Below are positions 5,004 to 13,592 of a stretch of DNA of 14,677 bases, piece by piece. The notes under the pieces are model-generated. The model made no database searches. It saw nothing but the letters and a program-made list of their open reading frames with translations, and was not told the origin of the DNA. Each line of letters starts with the position of its first letter. The stretch's first letter is position 1. The DNA is from Bacteroidota bacterium (GTDB lineage: Bacteria; Bacteroidota; Bacteroidia; Flavobacteriales_F; PHOS-HE28): assembly GCA_023430325.1 (NCBI GenBank), contig JAEZAU010000224.1, forward strand, positions 1-14,677, written 5' to 3'. The translations under genes and the position numbers were made by a program.

Positions 5004-5707
5004 TGAAGAAGGTATCTCTGGTAATGCTCATGATGTGCGGCCTGTTCTCAGCCAACGCACAAGAGACCGATGTAGTGACACGATTCGGGATCAAAGTGGC
5101 CCCGAACCTATCGTGGACACGATCCGACACCAAAGGTCTACAGAGCGAAGGAAGCACACTTGGTTATTCAGTAGGCTTGCTTGCGGAGTTCCCACTTGGG
5201 CCCACCGGTAACTACAGGTTCTCCACGGGGCTGTTCCTCACCACAATCGGCGGCAAATCATCCCATGTGGCCCTGAACACCGATACGTTCAACCTTGCGG
5301 TGACCAACGAATACAGCCTTCGTTTCGTGGAACTACCCCTTACGATAAAGATGATGACCAATGAGATCGGTTATCTGCGTTATTATGGGCAGATCGGTCT
5401 CAATGCCGGCATCAATGTACGCGCCCGGCAGGATTACGAGCAGATAACCACCACCAACGGTGTTGTACGCACCGAATCGGATACCGACATCGACATCAAG
5501 GAGAATATTCGCGCGATCCGTGGCGCGCTGGTGATCGGCGGCGGCGTGGAGTACACTTTCTCCGGCCAGACCACGGCTCTTTTTGGCATCACCTACAACA
5601 ATTCGATCGTGAATCTTCTGGAAAAAGAAGCCCTCACCGTACCGGGAGCCGAGCGGCCAAAATTGTTCGCCGATTACCTGGAACTCACTCTGGGTGTCTT
5701 CTTTTAA
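5003..5707 (+). CDS. Outer membrane beta-barrel protein (OMP_b-brl_2 / PorT-like)
   Basis: The 234-residue protein starts with a clear Sec signal (MKKVSLVMLMMCGLFSANA, cleavage before QE) and continues as alternating amphipathic strands typical of an 8-10-strand barrel: FGIKVAPNLSW, LGYSVGLLAEFPL, RFSTGLFLTT, RFVELPLTIKM, YYGQIGLNAGIN, GALVIGGGVEYTF and a final LELTLGVFF ending in aromatic Phe, as expected for barrel assembly. It resembles the porin-like family that includes PorT/SprT of the type IX secretion system, but I cannot assign it to PorT. It is transcribed away from gldB and is followed by a strong terminator, so it is probably monocistronic. Confidence 0.85.
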   Translation: MKKVSLVMLMMCGLFSANAQETDVVTRFGIKVAPNLSWTRSDTKGLQSEGSTLGYSVGLLAEFPLGPTGNYRFSTGLFLTTIGGKSSHVALNTDTFNLAVTNEYSLRFVELPLTIKMMTNEIGYLRYYGQIGLNAGINVRARQDYEQITTTNGVVRTESDTDIDIKENIRAIRGALVIGGGVEYTFSGQTTALFGITYNNSIVNLLEKEALTVPGAERPKLFADYLELTLGVFF

Positions 5708-5728
5708 GCGGATGGATATGATCTTAGG

Positions 5729-5757
5729 AGCCCTGCCGGAAGGCGGGGCTTTTAATT
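5729..5757 (+). terminator. Rho-independent terminator after the barrel gene
   Basis: A 9-bp stem AGCCCTGCC (5729-5737) pairs with GGCGGGGCT (5742-5750), one G-T pair, closed by a GGAA tetraloop and followed by TTTAATT. It lies 22 bp after the barrel stop codon and just before nadE, insulating the two genes. Confidence 0.85.
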
Positions 5758-5767
5758 CCCTGGCCCG

Positions 5768-6565
5768 ATGAACGCAGAACGAGTAGCCGACCACATCACC
5801 GACTGGCTGAAGGAATATTGCGAAGAGGCCGGCCAGCACGGCTTCGTGATCGGTGTAAGCGGCGGGATCGATAGTGCTGTCACCAGCACATTATGTGCGC
5901 GAACCGGACTTTCAACCCTGTGTGTCGAATTGCCGATCCATCAGCATTTTTCCCAGGTGCAGCGTGCACAGGAACATATAGACTGGTTGAAGAAGAAGTA
6001 CCCCAACGTACGGTGTGAAGTAGTGAAGCTTACCAGCGTTTTTGATCAACTGGTGAAGGAATTCCCTCGGACGGATGATGAGCAGCTCACACATCTTGCC
6101 CTTGCCAATACGCGCGCACGCCTGCGCATGACCACGCTGTACTACTTCGCCGGTCTGTTGCGATACCTGGTGGCAGGAACAGGCAACAAAGTGGAGGACC
6201 TTGGCGTGGGATTCTTCACAAAGTATGGTGATGGAGGCGTGGACCTTTCGCCGATCGCCGATCTGTACAAGACCGATGTCTATCAACTCGCGCGGCATTT
6301 GGGGATCGTTGAGAGCATCATGAAAGCCGCGCCCACCGACGGTCTCTGGGGTGATGAACGAACGGATGCCGACCAGATCGGCGCTACTTATCCGGAATTG
6401 GAATGGGCCATGGAACTTCGATCACATGGAACGGATGTGCGTACCATTTCCATGAACGACAGGCAACGGCAGGTGCTCGCTATCTATGATCGAATGCATG
6501 CTGCGAACAGGCACAAGATGGTCCCCATTCCGATCTGCGAGATCCCGGCCCACGTACGCGAATGA
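5768..6565 (+). CDS. nadE: NadE, NH3-dependent NAD+ synthetase
   Basis: NadE catalyses the last step of NAD biosynthesis, amidation of nicotinic acid adenine dinucleotide with ATP. The 265-residue protein has the PP-loop SGGIDSA at 31-37, the ANTRARLRMTTLYY helix, and the substrate-binding blocks GTGNKVEDLGVGFFTKYGDG and DLSPIADLYKTDV. There is no N-terminal glutaminase domain, so ammonia is the expected nitrogen donor. Near the C-terminus, TDGLWGDERTDADQIG is the conserved lid region. It begins 10 bp after the preceding terminator; I could not identify a promoter with confidence. Its stop codon is 1 bp from the stop of the convergent downstream gene. Proximity of nadE to gldB is, as I recall, also seen in Flavobacterium. 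Confidence 0.95.
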   Translation: MNAERVADHITDWLKEYCEEAGQHGFVIGVSGGIDSAVTSTLCARTGLSTLCVELPIHQHFSQVQRAQEHIDWLKKKYPNVRCEVVKLTSVFDQLVKEFPRTDDEQLTHLALANTRARLRMTTLYYFAGLLRYLVAGTGNKVEDLGVGFFTKYGDGGVDLSPIADLYKTDVYQLARHLGIVESIMKAAPTDGLWGDERTDADQIGATYPELEWAMELRSHGTDVRTISMNDRQRQVLAIYDRMHAANRHKMVPIPICEIPAHVRE

Positions 6566-6566
6566 T

Positions 6567-7565
6567 CTACACGAGCACCGCTCGCCTCCGCCCCACTTCT
6601 TCACGCAGCGCCTTGAAGTACCGGTTCCTCTCCTTTTCGCCCGTGCCGCTGATGAGGATGCTCTTACGGATCACGTTCTCAATGCTGTTGCGCGTCTCAG
6701 CACAGAAGACCTCATCGGTTGTGCTCAAATAGTTGATCGCGCTGTGATTGACGAAGACCATTCGCTGGCCATTGCTTTCCGCGTAGATCATGTTGTCGCC
6801 CTGCATCACTTCGTTCACGTACACATTGAATGAGGCACCACCGGTGGCGGCCGGTTCACCCATGAGGAACTTTACGCCAGTCTCCACCTGGGCCTGCAGA
6901 TGGTCCAACAGCAGGTCCAACTTCTCAAAAAGCAGCGTTACATCCTCCACGTTCTTGAAAAGCCCTGCATCGCGATAGTAGGTGATCTGTCGCAGGAAGG
7001 CATTCAAGCTATCCGCGTTCCAGATCTCGATCGAAGGCAAGCGCTTATAGGAAAGATGGACCTTACGCGCCAGAGCCACCAACTCCTCATCGCGTTCCTG
7101 AAGGTCGAACCTTTTGTTCTGGTAGGCCGGATCGTTCATGATGGTCCTTCGCCAGAAGAACAATTTGAACTTCGTGAGTTCGGGCACCTGGAAGAAATGG
7201 AAAGTGGGTATATCCTCGGCCCTGAAAATGAAGACCGGATCTTTCATGGACGCGATGCGATCCAGCTGTGTGCTCATGCCGGAAAGCCAGCCGGGTAGTT
7301 GAAGGTCCTTCGATCCAACGAGGTCACCATGAAATAGGAAACTGCCTCCACCCTGCCCCAACAATGGATCAAGAGCGATGCGGTAATGCGTACAAATGGC
7401 ACAGAGCTCACCGAGATCCACCAGCTTTTCACCACGGATCCTCCGGTATGCGCTATCTGGACTAATCCCAAGTAATGCTGCAAGTTCATCGGCCAGCGAG
7501 AGGTGTGATGGAAGCCTTTCCTTCACCTGTTTAAAGAGCTGGTTCTGCAACAAGGCGACATTCAT
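6567..7565 (-). CDS. HTH-domain protein, probable transcriptional regulator
   Basis: The 332-residue protein has a Cro/BetR-like helix-turn-helix at about residues 21-60 (SLADELAALLGISPDSAYRRIRGEK, in which LGIS-SAYRRIRG is the turn and recognition helix), preceded by a short helix. The remaining 260 residues are mixed alpha/beta with no domain I recognise; FFWRRTIM near the middle and NHSAINYLSTTDEVFC near the end stand out. No membrane segment is seen. The frame also opens at a GTG at 7616, but ATG 7565 (MNVALLQNQLFKQV) leaves a tidy HTH N-terminus. It lies 62 bp downstream of the TonB-dependent receptor on the same strand, so it may be co-transcribed, and meets nadE tail to tail with 1 bp between stops. 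Confidence 0.75.
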   Translation of the reverse strand: MNVALLQNQLFKQVKERLPSHLSLADELAALLGISPDSAYRRIRGEKLVDLGELCAICTHYRIALDPLLGQGGGSFLFHGDLVGSKDLQLPGWLSGMSTQLDRIASMKDPVFIFRAEDIPTFHFFQVPELTKFKLFFWRRTIMNDPAYQNKRFDLQERDEELVALARKVHLSYKRLPSIEIWNADSLNAFLRQITYYRDAGLFKNVEDVTLLFEKLDLLLDHLQAQVETGVKFLMGEPAATGGASFNVYVNEVMQGDNMIYAESNGQRMVFVNHSAINYLSTTDEVFCAETRNSIENVIRKSILISGTGEKERNRYFKALREEVGRRRAVLV

Positions 7566-7627
7566 CCCAGGTGAAATATCGGAAAATATTCCATTCCAAC
7601 ATAACGCCCGGTTCACCGGATGAATGC

Positions 7628-10057
7628 TCAGATCTCCAGCTTATAATAGAATATGGGAAGAAAGCCCAGTTGGTATTCCTCGCGGATCGGGTCGCCACTG
7701 GGATGCTCTGGAGCGTACGTGAGCGTGAGGATATTTCGATGTCCAGTGATGTTGACCAGATCGATACCGAACTCATGCATCACCTTGGGCCGGTTCCACC
7801 GGTACCCCAGCTTCAGATCGGCCCGGAAATAAGGCTGGAACTGCAACTGGTTCGTAGTGGCATCCTGATAAACGACCTGTTGGGCAGCGTCACTGGCCGC
7901 CCGATCCACCACACCACGCCACCTACCACCGATCGCGGTGATCTTTCCACCGATCGTGATGACAGATCGTTCTTCCAATGCGAATTCCCTTGAGAAAAGC
8001 ATGTTGCAGGCGTACCGGCCATTAAAGCTCGTGTTGCGCCAGACGCCATCGCTGCCACGGTACACCGCGTCAAAGAGAGATCCTGTGAACAGGAAATAAT
8101 ATCCTTTCCTGAAAGGCCGCTCGAGAGTGAGCTCGATCCCGGTATTGCGGCCCAGCCCGGCATTCACAAGACTATCGGGCAATAGGCGTTCGAAACCTGC
8201 ACCGCTGTTCATCAATGAGAAGGCCGATGGCACGGCCGTTACAGGAATATCGAACAGACGCTGGTGGTAGGCCTCGCATCTCAGCCGCATGCTCTTCGCG
8301 ATCGGGCGGTCATATGAGATCACGAAATGATGGCTGCGCGTGGGCCCGATCGCTCTGTTCTGTTCCCTGCCATGCGTTTCGTTCCTGTAGAAATGGATGT
8401 ACCCCGGTTGAAGTTGGGAATGAAGCCCGTAACCGATCGAGATACGCTGGCCCTTGGTCCATTCATGCAAAAAGGCCGCTCGCGGCTCCACCGGTGAAAC
8501 ACTATTGGCGTTAATGGATGAAAAAAGTCCATTGAGACCGATCGTGAACGTGGATCTTTCACCGATCCTATGCTTCATCTGCACGTAAGGCTGCACTTGC
8601 GTAATGTTCTCCCTCGCATCCCAACGCACCCGCCAATTCGCCAGCAAGTCCATCGTATCTGAATGGATGATGCTTCGCGCACTGTCGAGATGATCGACCA
8701 ATTGACCTTCCAGGTTCAAGCCGATCTTCAATGTGGTACGCCGGCCGAATTTCCTGTTCAATGAACTGTAGAGGGCGAGCTTTTCTTCCAGGAAGCGATA
8801 ACCGAGTATCTGCGGAAGGCTATCCACTACATAATGATCATTCTCTACGTGCCGGTAGATGTAGTCATGCCTGGGATCCACTTGTGAATGTGCTGCCGCC
8901 GCAGTCACTTTCAAGTGCATGTCCTCACCCAACGTCCGCGACAGTGTGGCGCCAACGGTCGCCATTCTTGAACTGAAATATTGATCGCGATCATTATCAC
9001 CGTAAATGAGAGTCGCCGTATCCGGCTTCACCTGCTCACTGAGCACGATATCGATGCTGCTATTGCCACCGATCCCCCAAAATGCCAGATGCGTACGAGA
9101 CCCGATCGGAAGGCTCACGCGGAAGGCGGCATCCTGGTACTGTGGGATCGCATCGGTACCGACGTTGATGCCCATGAACTGGAACAATTGCAATGTGCTG
9201 TAACGGTATGAGAGCAGGTAGCTCGATCGGCGTTCACGGCTGATCGGACCTTCAAGAAGCAATTCCGTTCCAAGAAATCCGAACTGCACGGTGGCTTCAT
9301 GCTTCTGGTTGTTCCCGTTACGCATCCGCAGATCGAAAACACCTGCAGTGGCATTGGCGTACTCGGCCGGAAATGCCCCGGTGAACAGATCGGAATCATC
9401 GAGGTATTTGTTATTGAGTATGGTCACCGGTCCACCACCGGTACCCGGAATGGCGAAGTGGTTCGGGTTCGGAATATTCACACCCTCGAACCGCCAGAGC
9501 ACACCCTGAGGGGAATTCCCGCGGATCACGATATCGTTCCGGCTGTCATCGGCACCTTGAACACCGGCGTAGTTACTGGCCATTCGTCCGGGATCCCCAC
9601 GGCTGCCGGCATATCGTTCGGTCTCTTCCACGCTGAACTGCCTGGCCCCGATAAGCGCCATTTCATTTCGCGCCTCCCCCACCTGCGCGGCTTTCACTTC
9701 GAGTTCCTTCAACTCGGTGACCGTCTCCTCCATCTCCACGTTAAGCACCACCTCCTTCGCGGATCCAACAATGATATCGCGCAACTGTACCGGCTTGTAT
9801 CCGATCGAAGTGAATGTGATCGCATGCCTCCCGACCGGTACTTTTTCCAGGCGATAGATCCCACCGGCATCCGTGGTGCCACCGATCATGGTCGCACTAT
9901 CAAGAACGATCGCCACGTTAACTCCCGGCAGGGTCATGCGGCTTTCCTTATCGACCACCTCGCCACGGATGGTCTGGGTGGTTTGTGCAAACACTTGTAC
10001 CGACATTGTCGAAATGATCAGTAACGAACAACCACGATGTAGTGTCCTGATGCACAT
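7628..10057 (-). CDS. TonB-dependent receptor with carboxypeptidase-like N-domain
   Basis: The 809-residue outer membrane protein has a signal peptide (about 1-24, cleaved after VQVFA), a carboxypeptidase regulatory-like beta-sandwich at about 30-110 (IRGEVVDKESRMTLPGVNVAI, then GGIYRLEKVPVGRHAITFTSIGY), a plug at about 137-252 with DIVIRGNSPQGVLWRFEGV and the PNPNHF stretch, and a long beta-barrel ending in FYYKLEI. This is the usual Bacteroidota architecture; the ligand cannot be told. No SusD partner is encoded next to it, which argues against a typical glycan uptake system. ATG 10057 is chosen because 18 upstream residues from 10111 (rich in Trp/Phe) would precede a good signal peptide. 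Confidence 0.92.
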   Translation of the reverse strand: MCIRTLHRGCSLLIISTMSVQVFAQTTQTIRGEVVDKESRMTLPGVNVAIVLDSATMIGGTTDAGGIYRLEKVPVGRHAITFTSIGYKPVQLRDIIVGSAKEVVLNVEMEETVTELKELEVKAAQVGEARNEMALIGARQFSVEETERYAGSRGDPGRMASNYAGVQGADDSRNDIVIRGNSPQGVLWRFEGVNIPNPNHFAIPGTGGGPVTILNNKYLDDSDLFTGAFPAEYANATAGVFDLRMRNGNNQKHEATVQFGFLGTELLLEGPISRERRSSYLLSYRYSTLQLFQFMGINVGTDAIPQYQDAAFRVSLPIGSRTHLAFWGIGGNSSIDIVLSEQVKPDTATLIYGDNDRDQYFSSRMATVGATLSRTLGEDMHLKVTAAAAHSQVDPRHDYIYRHVENDHYVVDSLPQILGYRFLEEKLALYSSLNRKFGRRTTLKIGLNLEGQLVDHLDSARSIIHSDTMDLLANWRVRWDARENITQVQPYVQMKHRIGERSTFTIGLNGLFSSINANSVSPVEPRAAFLHEWTKGQRISIGYGLHSQLQPGYIHFYRNETHGREQNRAIGPTRSHHFVISYDRPIAKSMRLRCEAYHQRLFDIPVTAVPSAFSLMNSGAGFERLLPDSLVNAGLGRNTGIELTLERPFRKGYYFLFTGSLFDAVYRGSDGVWRNTSFNGRYACNMLFSREFALEERSVITIGGKITAIGGRWRGVVDRAASDAAQQVVYQDATTNQLQFQPYFRADLKLGYRWNRPKVMHEFGIDLVNITGHRNILTLTYAPEHPSGDPIREEYQLGFLPIFYYKLEI

Positions 10058-10310
10058 GGGATCGGTCTTGACCCACCAAATGAATGACTTCCAAAAGACA
10101 TAGAACATCATTCTCTGCCGATCGATGCCTCGGCGATCTGCGGATCTTGCAAAATTCCAAGGTTGAGTGACCCTTCAGATACAGAGATCAAGAGATCAAG
10201 GATCCGTGTTATGTCATATTGCACACGACGCGTTCATGGTTTGGCTCGAGAGTGATAAATGAAATTGAAACGGTCTTGAAAGTGCCTCCTTTTGACGAAA
10301 GTTCAGAACG
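10058..10310. other. Divergent intergenic region
   Basis: This region separates the minus-strand receptor from the plus-strand lipoprotein and must hold both promoters. I could not find a -7 box close to TAnnTTTG for either gene. A tandem AGATCAAG repeat lies at about 10185-10200, and CGGATCTTG at 10140-10148 is an imperfect inverse of CAAGGATCCG at 10197-10206. No small gene or RNA is evident. Confidence 0.4.
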
Positions 10311-10979
10311 ATGCATCAAGTGTGCCCCATATTACTTGCAGGCCTGGTCGTCCTGGTCTCCTCTTGTTCACACGTGTACTACATGCCGAACATGCAACAT
10401 GTTCCCTTACTGGAAGAAAAGGGCGATGTGTCGGCTTCAGCAGATCTGGTCGAGAGTGAGTATTCAGAGGGTTTTGAGCTCCAAGGAGCCTATGCTGTAG
10501 GAGATCACGTAGCGGTTATGGGCGGTTACACAAGGATGTTCTCTACGGAAAATGACTTGATCTCCGGACGTTATTATGAGGGGGGTGCAGGATCGTATTG
10601 GCGGTTCGGGAAACACGGGATCGCGGAAGCTTTCCTGAATGTTGGATCTGGGCTCATCTCTTCATCGCAACTTACGTCTTCGTTCCTGAAGTTCAATGTT
10701 CAACCTGCGATCGGATATACCTCCAAGAATTTCGAGGCAGCAGTAGCCATACGTTTGGCCAGGATCGACATTTCGATCGAGGATGATGACAGGGAGCGCT
10801 ACTTTCAAGAAGATCCCAACGTAGGCAGCTGGTTCCTTATTGAGCCAGGCGCGGTCATTCGGGTCGGCTCGAAGAATTTGAAACTTCAGATCCAATACTG
10901 CAGGTCCTTCGGCCATGAGGAAGCTTTGCTCATGCTCAGGCAGAACTTTTCCCTGGGCCTTCAATTCAGCTTGAAATAG
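10311..10979 (+). CDS. Lipoprotein of unknown function, probably beta-rich
   Basis: The 222-residue product has a lipoprotein signal: MHQVCPILLAGLVVLVSSC with lipobox VSSC, lipidated Cys at 19. The mature start YYMPNMQHVPLLEEKGDVSASADL resembles a recurrent Bacteroidota lipoprotein opening (a -PN..NVPLL-EKGE-type motif). What follows alternates hydrophobic and polar residues (GFELQGAYAVGDHVAVMGGY, LNVGSGLIS, AIGYTSKNFEAAVAIRLARI) and ends FSLGLQFSLK, suggesting a small barrel or beta-sandwich at the outer membrane. Function unknown. It precedes the OmpA-sigma operon by 204 bp on the same strand; whether it belongs to that system is open. Confidence 0.7.
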   Translation: MHQVCPILLAGLVVLVSSCSHVYYMPNMQHVPLLEEKGDVSASADLVESEYSEGFELQGAYAVGDHVAVMGGYTRMFSTENDLISGRYYEGGAGSYWRFGKHGIAEAFLNVGSGLISSSQLTSSFLKFNVQPAIGYTSKNFEAAVAIRLARIDISIEDDDRERYFQEDPNVGSWFLIEPGAVIRVGSKNLKLQIQYCRSFGHEEALLMLRQNFSLGLQFSLK

Positions 10980-11032
10980 ATCCTTGGGCCCCGGCCTCCG
11001 ATCCTCTCACTCAGCAGCATTCAATGGTCGAT

Positions 11033-11051
11033 GTCCTTCTTTTCGAAGGAC
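11033..11051 (+). repeat. Perfect 7-bp hairpin in the leader of the OmpA operon
   Basis: GTCCTTC (11033-11039) pairs with GAAGGAC (11045-11051) around a TTTTC loop. There is no following T tract, so it is not a clear intrinsic terminator. It lies 53 bp after the lipoprotein stop codon. Confidence 0.45.
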
Positions 11052-11083
11052 CGATGCTCAGTTCGGGATCATTCCACCAGGCA

Positions 11084-11114
11084 CCTCCGTCATCGAAAAC
11101 GGATGACGGGGAGG
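11084..11114 (+). repeat. Stable hairpin upstream of the OmpA-domain gene
   Basis: CCGTCATC (11087-11094) pairs with GATGACGG (11102-11109) around a 7-nt loop, and CCT (11084-11086) continues with AGG (11112-11114) across a two-base bulge. It lacks a T tract. It could end lipoprotein transcription or act in the 5' leader of the operon. Confidence 0.5.
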
Positions 11115-11183
11115 GTCACCTTATCAACCGCCGGGCATTAAGGGATGTAGACCCATCGTTCCAACCCTTAAAAAGATTTCCAC

Positions 11184-13019
11184 ATGAAAAGGCGGATCTT
11201 GTTCCTGGTTATGCTCCTTGTATGCGCGGTATCACAGGCTGCTCGCGATGAAAAGCAGGTCACCATCCATTTCGAAAAAGACCGAAGCGATCTCACCGCG
11301 GAAGCATTGATGGCGATCGATGAACTGGTCGCCTCCATGCCTGGCGGGGGCGAACATCAGTTCTCTGTCCATGGCCATACGGATAGTGATGGCCGTGTGA
11401 GTTACAACACAGCACTCTCCGAAACACGCGCAAGAGCTGTGGTCGATCACCTGATGTCAAAAGGCCTGGATCCCGCATCGATCACCATGAAGTTCTCAGG
11501 TGAGCTGGACCCGGCTGCGAGCAACTCGAATGACGATGGAATGGCGATCAACCGAAGGGTAACGATCAGCTACGTGCATCATTATTTCGAGGATATGTCG
11601 GAATTGCAGGAAGAACTTTTTCCAAAAGAGATCCAGCGGTTCACGATAGACCCCACCAGAGATGAGGTTGTTATCGGAAAGAGCGGCACCATGCTGATGT
11701 TCACAGCGAATACATTGATCGATGCCAAGGGACGCCATGTAAAAGACCCAGTGCAGATCGAACTTACCGAGGCGTTGGATCTTGAGTCGATGATCGCACA
11801 TTCGCTGAGCACTCGTAGTGGGGAACGACTGCTGGAGACCGGCGGTATGCTGAAAGTGGAAGCGATGATGAAGGAAGAGGAGTTACGCTTACAACGCGGT
11901 AAGGGTCTGGATATCGCCGTACCGACCATTGATCCAAAAGAGGGCATGGAACTCTTCTACAGTGATGATGGATCGGATTGGAGCGTTGCTGGCCAACGCA
12001 TGGCGATAGCCCCCATGACAGCTCAGGAAGTGTTCGAGTATAAGGAGGAATTCAGGATGCGTTTGAAACCGCAAATGAAGATGAGCTTCGTAATGCCGCG
12101 GTATCGGCCTGATGTCAGTAACATGCCGCGGAAACCGTCTTTCTATGATGTACCTCGCAGACCGGTGGAACCACGCAAAGAGAGCTATACCGCCGTTATA
12201 CCATGGTACAAATTCCTTTCAACGAGAAAATTGCGCGCCGCCGCAGAAAGACGCTATGATCTGGCCATTGCTGATCACATGCGCAAAATGGATCGATATT
12301 CATCAGAAATGGAACGGTACAGGGCCGACTCATTACGGGTGCAGGGAAAAGTTGTCGGATATGAAGAAGCTTTGAAGAAATGGGAAGAGGCTGAAGAAGC
12401 GCGATACAAGGAGTGGTATTCCATGGAACGCGCGAAGGCGTTGCAGGACTACCAATACCGCAGCGCAGCTGAAAGACCGTCATTTGATTCGGCGATGACG
12501 GTCTGGGAACGGGAATATGCTCAGAGGAGCCGGGAATACTGGGACAATTATCAGGCAGCCTACACCGAGTGGTGGAACGAACGAAATGAAAAGTTGATCG
12601 CAGACGTGAACGCGGCGGATGAGACCAACACTGCGAACATGGACCTTATGAGCTCATACGTTTTCACCACCATGCAACTGGGTTGGATCAACTGCGACAG
12701 ATTCCCGAACATTCCCGTTGAAGAGATGCATCGCATCTCAGTACGCAACAATTCATACGAGAAAAAGAGTGTGATGCTTGTGCTGGAGAACATCAACAGC
12801 CTGTTGCAAATGGAACTGGACAATTCCAACTATTTCCGATCTTTCAACATTCCGAAGAACGAACCAGCAACACTGTTCGCATACATGGTGATCGATGGAC
12901 GTGCCCATATCTGTATGGAACCGATCCAAAAGGGCAGGCGACCTGAGTTGAGATTTGTGCCGAGCAGCGTGCAGGAAGTGAAAGAAAAACTCAACGGATT
13001 CCGATCACAAAGAACTTGA
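11184..13019 (+). CDS. OmpA-domain envelope protein with long C-terminal region
   Basis: The 611-residue protein has a signal peptide (1-20), then an OmpA-like peptidoglycan-binding domain unusually at the N-terminus (about 25-130): FEKDRSDLTAEA, GHTDSDGRVSYNTALSETRARAV (the Asp and Arg that contact diaminopimelate) and the NRRV end. Residues about 160-250 form a beta-rich module (MFTANTLIDAKGRHV, LLETGGMLKVEA) seen in other Bacteroidota surface proteins. About 345-475 is a Trp/Tyr/Glu/Arg-rich helical, probably coiled-coil, stretch. The C-terminal block contains LGWINCDRFPN, a motif I know from Bacteroidota envelope proteins. It starts an operon with a sigma factor 4 bp downstream, so it may be a sensor or structural partner of that signalling unit. 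Confidence 0.85.
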   Translation: MKRRILFLVMLLVCAVSQAARDEKQVTIHFEKDRSDLTAEALMAIDELVASMPGGGEHQFSVHGHTDSDGRVSYNTALSETRARAVVDHLMSKGLDPASITMKFSGELDPAASNSNDDGMAINRRVTISYVHHYFEDMSELQEELFPKEIQRFTIDPTRDEVVIGKSGTMLMFTANTLIDAKGRHVKDPVQIELTEALDLESMIAHSLSTRSGERLLETGGMLKVEAMMKEEELRLQRGKGLDIAVPTIDPKEGMELFYSDDGSDWSVAGQRMAIAPMTAQEVFEYKEEFRMRLKPQMKMSFVMPRYRPDVSNMPRKPSFYDVPRRPVEPRKESYTAVIPWYKFLSTRKLRAAAERRYDLAIADHMRKMDRYSSEMERYRADSLRVQGKVVGYEEALKKWEEAEEARYKEWYSMERAKALQDYQYRSAAERPSFDSAMTVWEREYAQRSREYWDNYQAAYTEWWNERNEKLIADVNAADETNTANMDLMSSYVFTTMQLGWINCDRFPNIPVEEMHRISVRNNSYEKKSVMLVLENINSLLQMELDNSNYFRSFNIPKNEPATLFAYMVIDGRAHICMEPIQKGRRPELRFVPSSVQEVKEKLNGFRSQRT

Positions 13020-13023
13020 CCGC

Positions 13024-13590
13024 ATGGATGATCGCCAGATATTGGAACAGCTAAGAACGCCCGATCCAAAGCGATCGCTGGTCGCCCTCTACAAGCATCT
13101 TCCCAAGGTGGAGCGCATGATCCGCGAGGCCGGTGGAACACGATCTGATGCCAAGGACCTGTTCCAGGAAGCATTGATCATCCTGATCGGGAAAGCCAAG
13201 GATGATTCATTCCAATTGAACTGTTCGATCAGCACGTTCCTTCACGCGATTTGCCGCAACAAATGGCATGAGGAATTGCGCCGACGCGGTCGTTTCAGCC
13301 GGGAGTTGGAGGCCGCGCCAAATGAACCTACCGATCTCTTGGCGGAAGTTGCCGAGGACACAAGGACCGGCCTGGCCGAACGAGCACTTCGATCGCTGGG
13401 CGAAAAATGTCTTGATGTGCTCAAGCGGTTCTATCTGATGAAAGAGCCGCTCTCTACCATCGCCAGCGCCATTGGTCTTGCCGGTGAAGGGGCCGCGAAG
13501 ACCCGGAAATACAAATGTCTTGAAGAAGCACGCAAGCGTTACCGTGCCTTGATGCAGCGTAGCGAGGACCTTCAACCCCAGACGATCTGA
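13024..13590 (+). CDS. ECF-type sigma-70 family RNA polymerase sigma factor
   Basis: The 188-residue protein has the two-domain ECF layout. Sigma region 2 spans about 20-90, with DAKDLFQEALIILIGK (42-57, core-binding helix) and STFLHAICRNKWHEELRRRGR (70-90, the -10 melting/recognition part). A divergent region 4 spans about 119-175 (ERALRSLGEKCLDVLKRFYLMKEP, then the HTH TIASAIGLAGEGAAKTRKYKCLEEARKR). There is no signal or membrane segment. It begins 4 bp after the OmpA-domain gene and ends 2 bp before the anti-sigma/TonB gene, so all three are almost certainly one transcript and the last gene is its likely partner regulator. Its target promoters cannot be read from the window. Confidence 0.9.
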   Translation: MDDRQILEQLRTPDPKRSLVALYKHLPKVERMIREAGGTRSDAKDLFQEALIILIGKAKDDSFQLNCSISTFLHAICRNKWHEELRRRGRFSRELEAAPNEPTDLLAEVAEDTRTGLAERALRSLGEKCLDVLKRFYLMKEPLSTIASAIGLAGEGAAKTRKYKCLEEARKRYRALMQRSEDLQPQTI

Positions 13591-13592
13591 CC

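Noticed and set aside
5003..5707. Assignment of the barrel gene to PorT/SprT of the type IX secretion system
   Set aside because: Size and barrel pattern fit, but I see no PorT-specific motif, so only the general family is given.
7566..7616. GTG-initiated extension of the HTH protein
   Set aside because: The added 17 residues show no domain, and the ATG at 7565 gives a compact HTH N-terminus.
10058..10111. Eighteen extra N-terminal residues on the TonB-dependent receptor
   Set aside because: They would precede a complete signal peptide that begins at ATG 10057.
11084..11114. Intrinsic terminator of the lipoprotein gene
   Set aside because: The hairpin is stable, but no T tract follows and it lies over 100 bp past the stop codon, so it is listed only as a hairpin.
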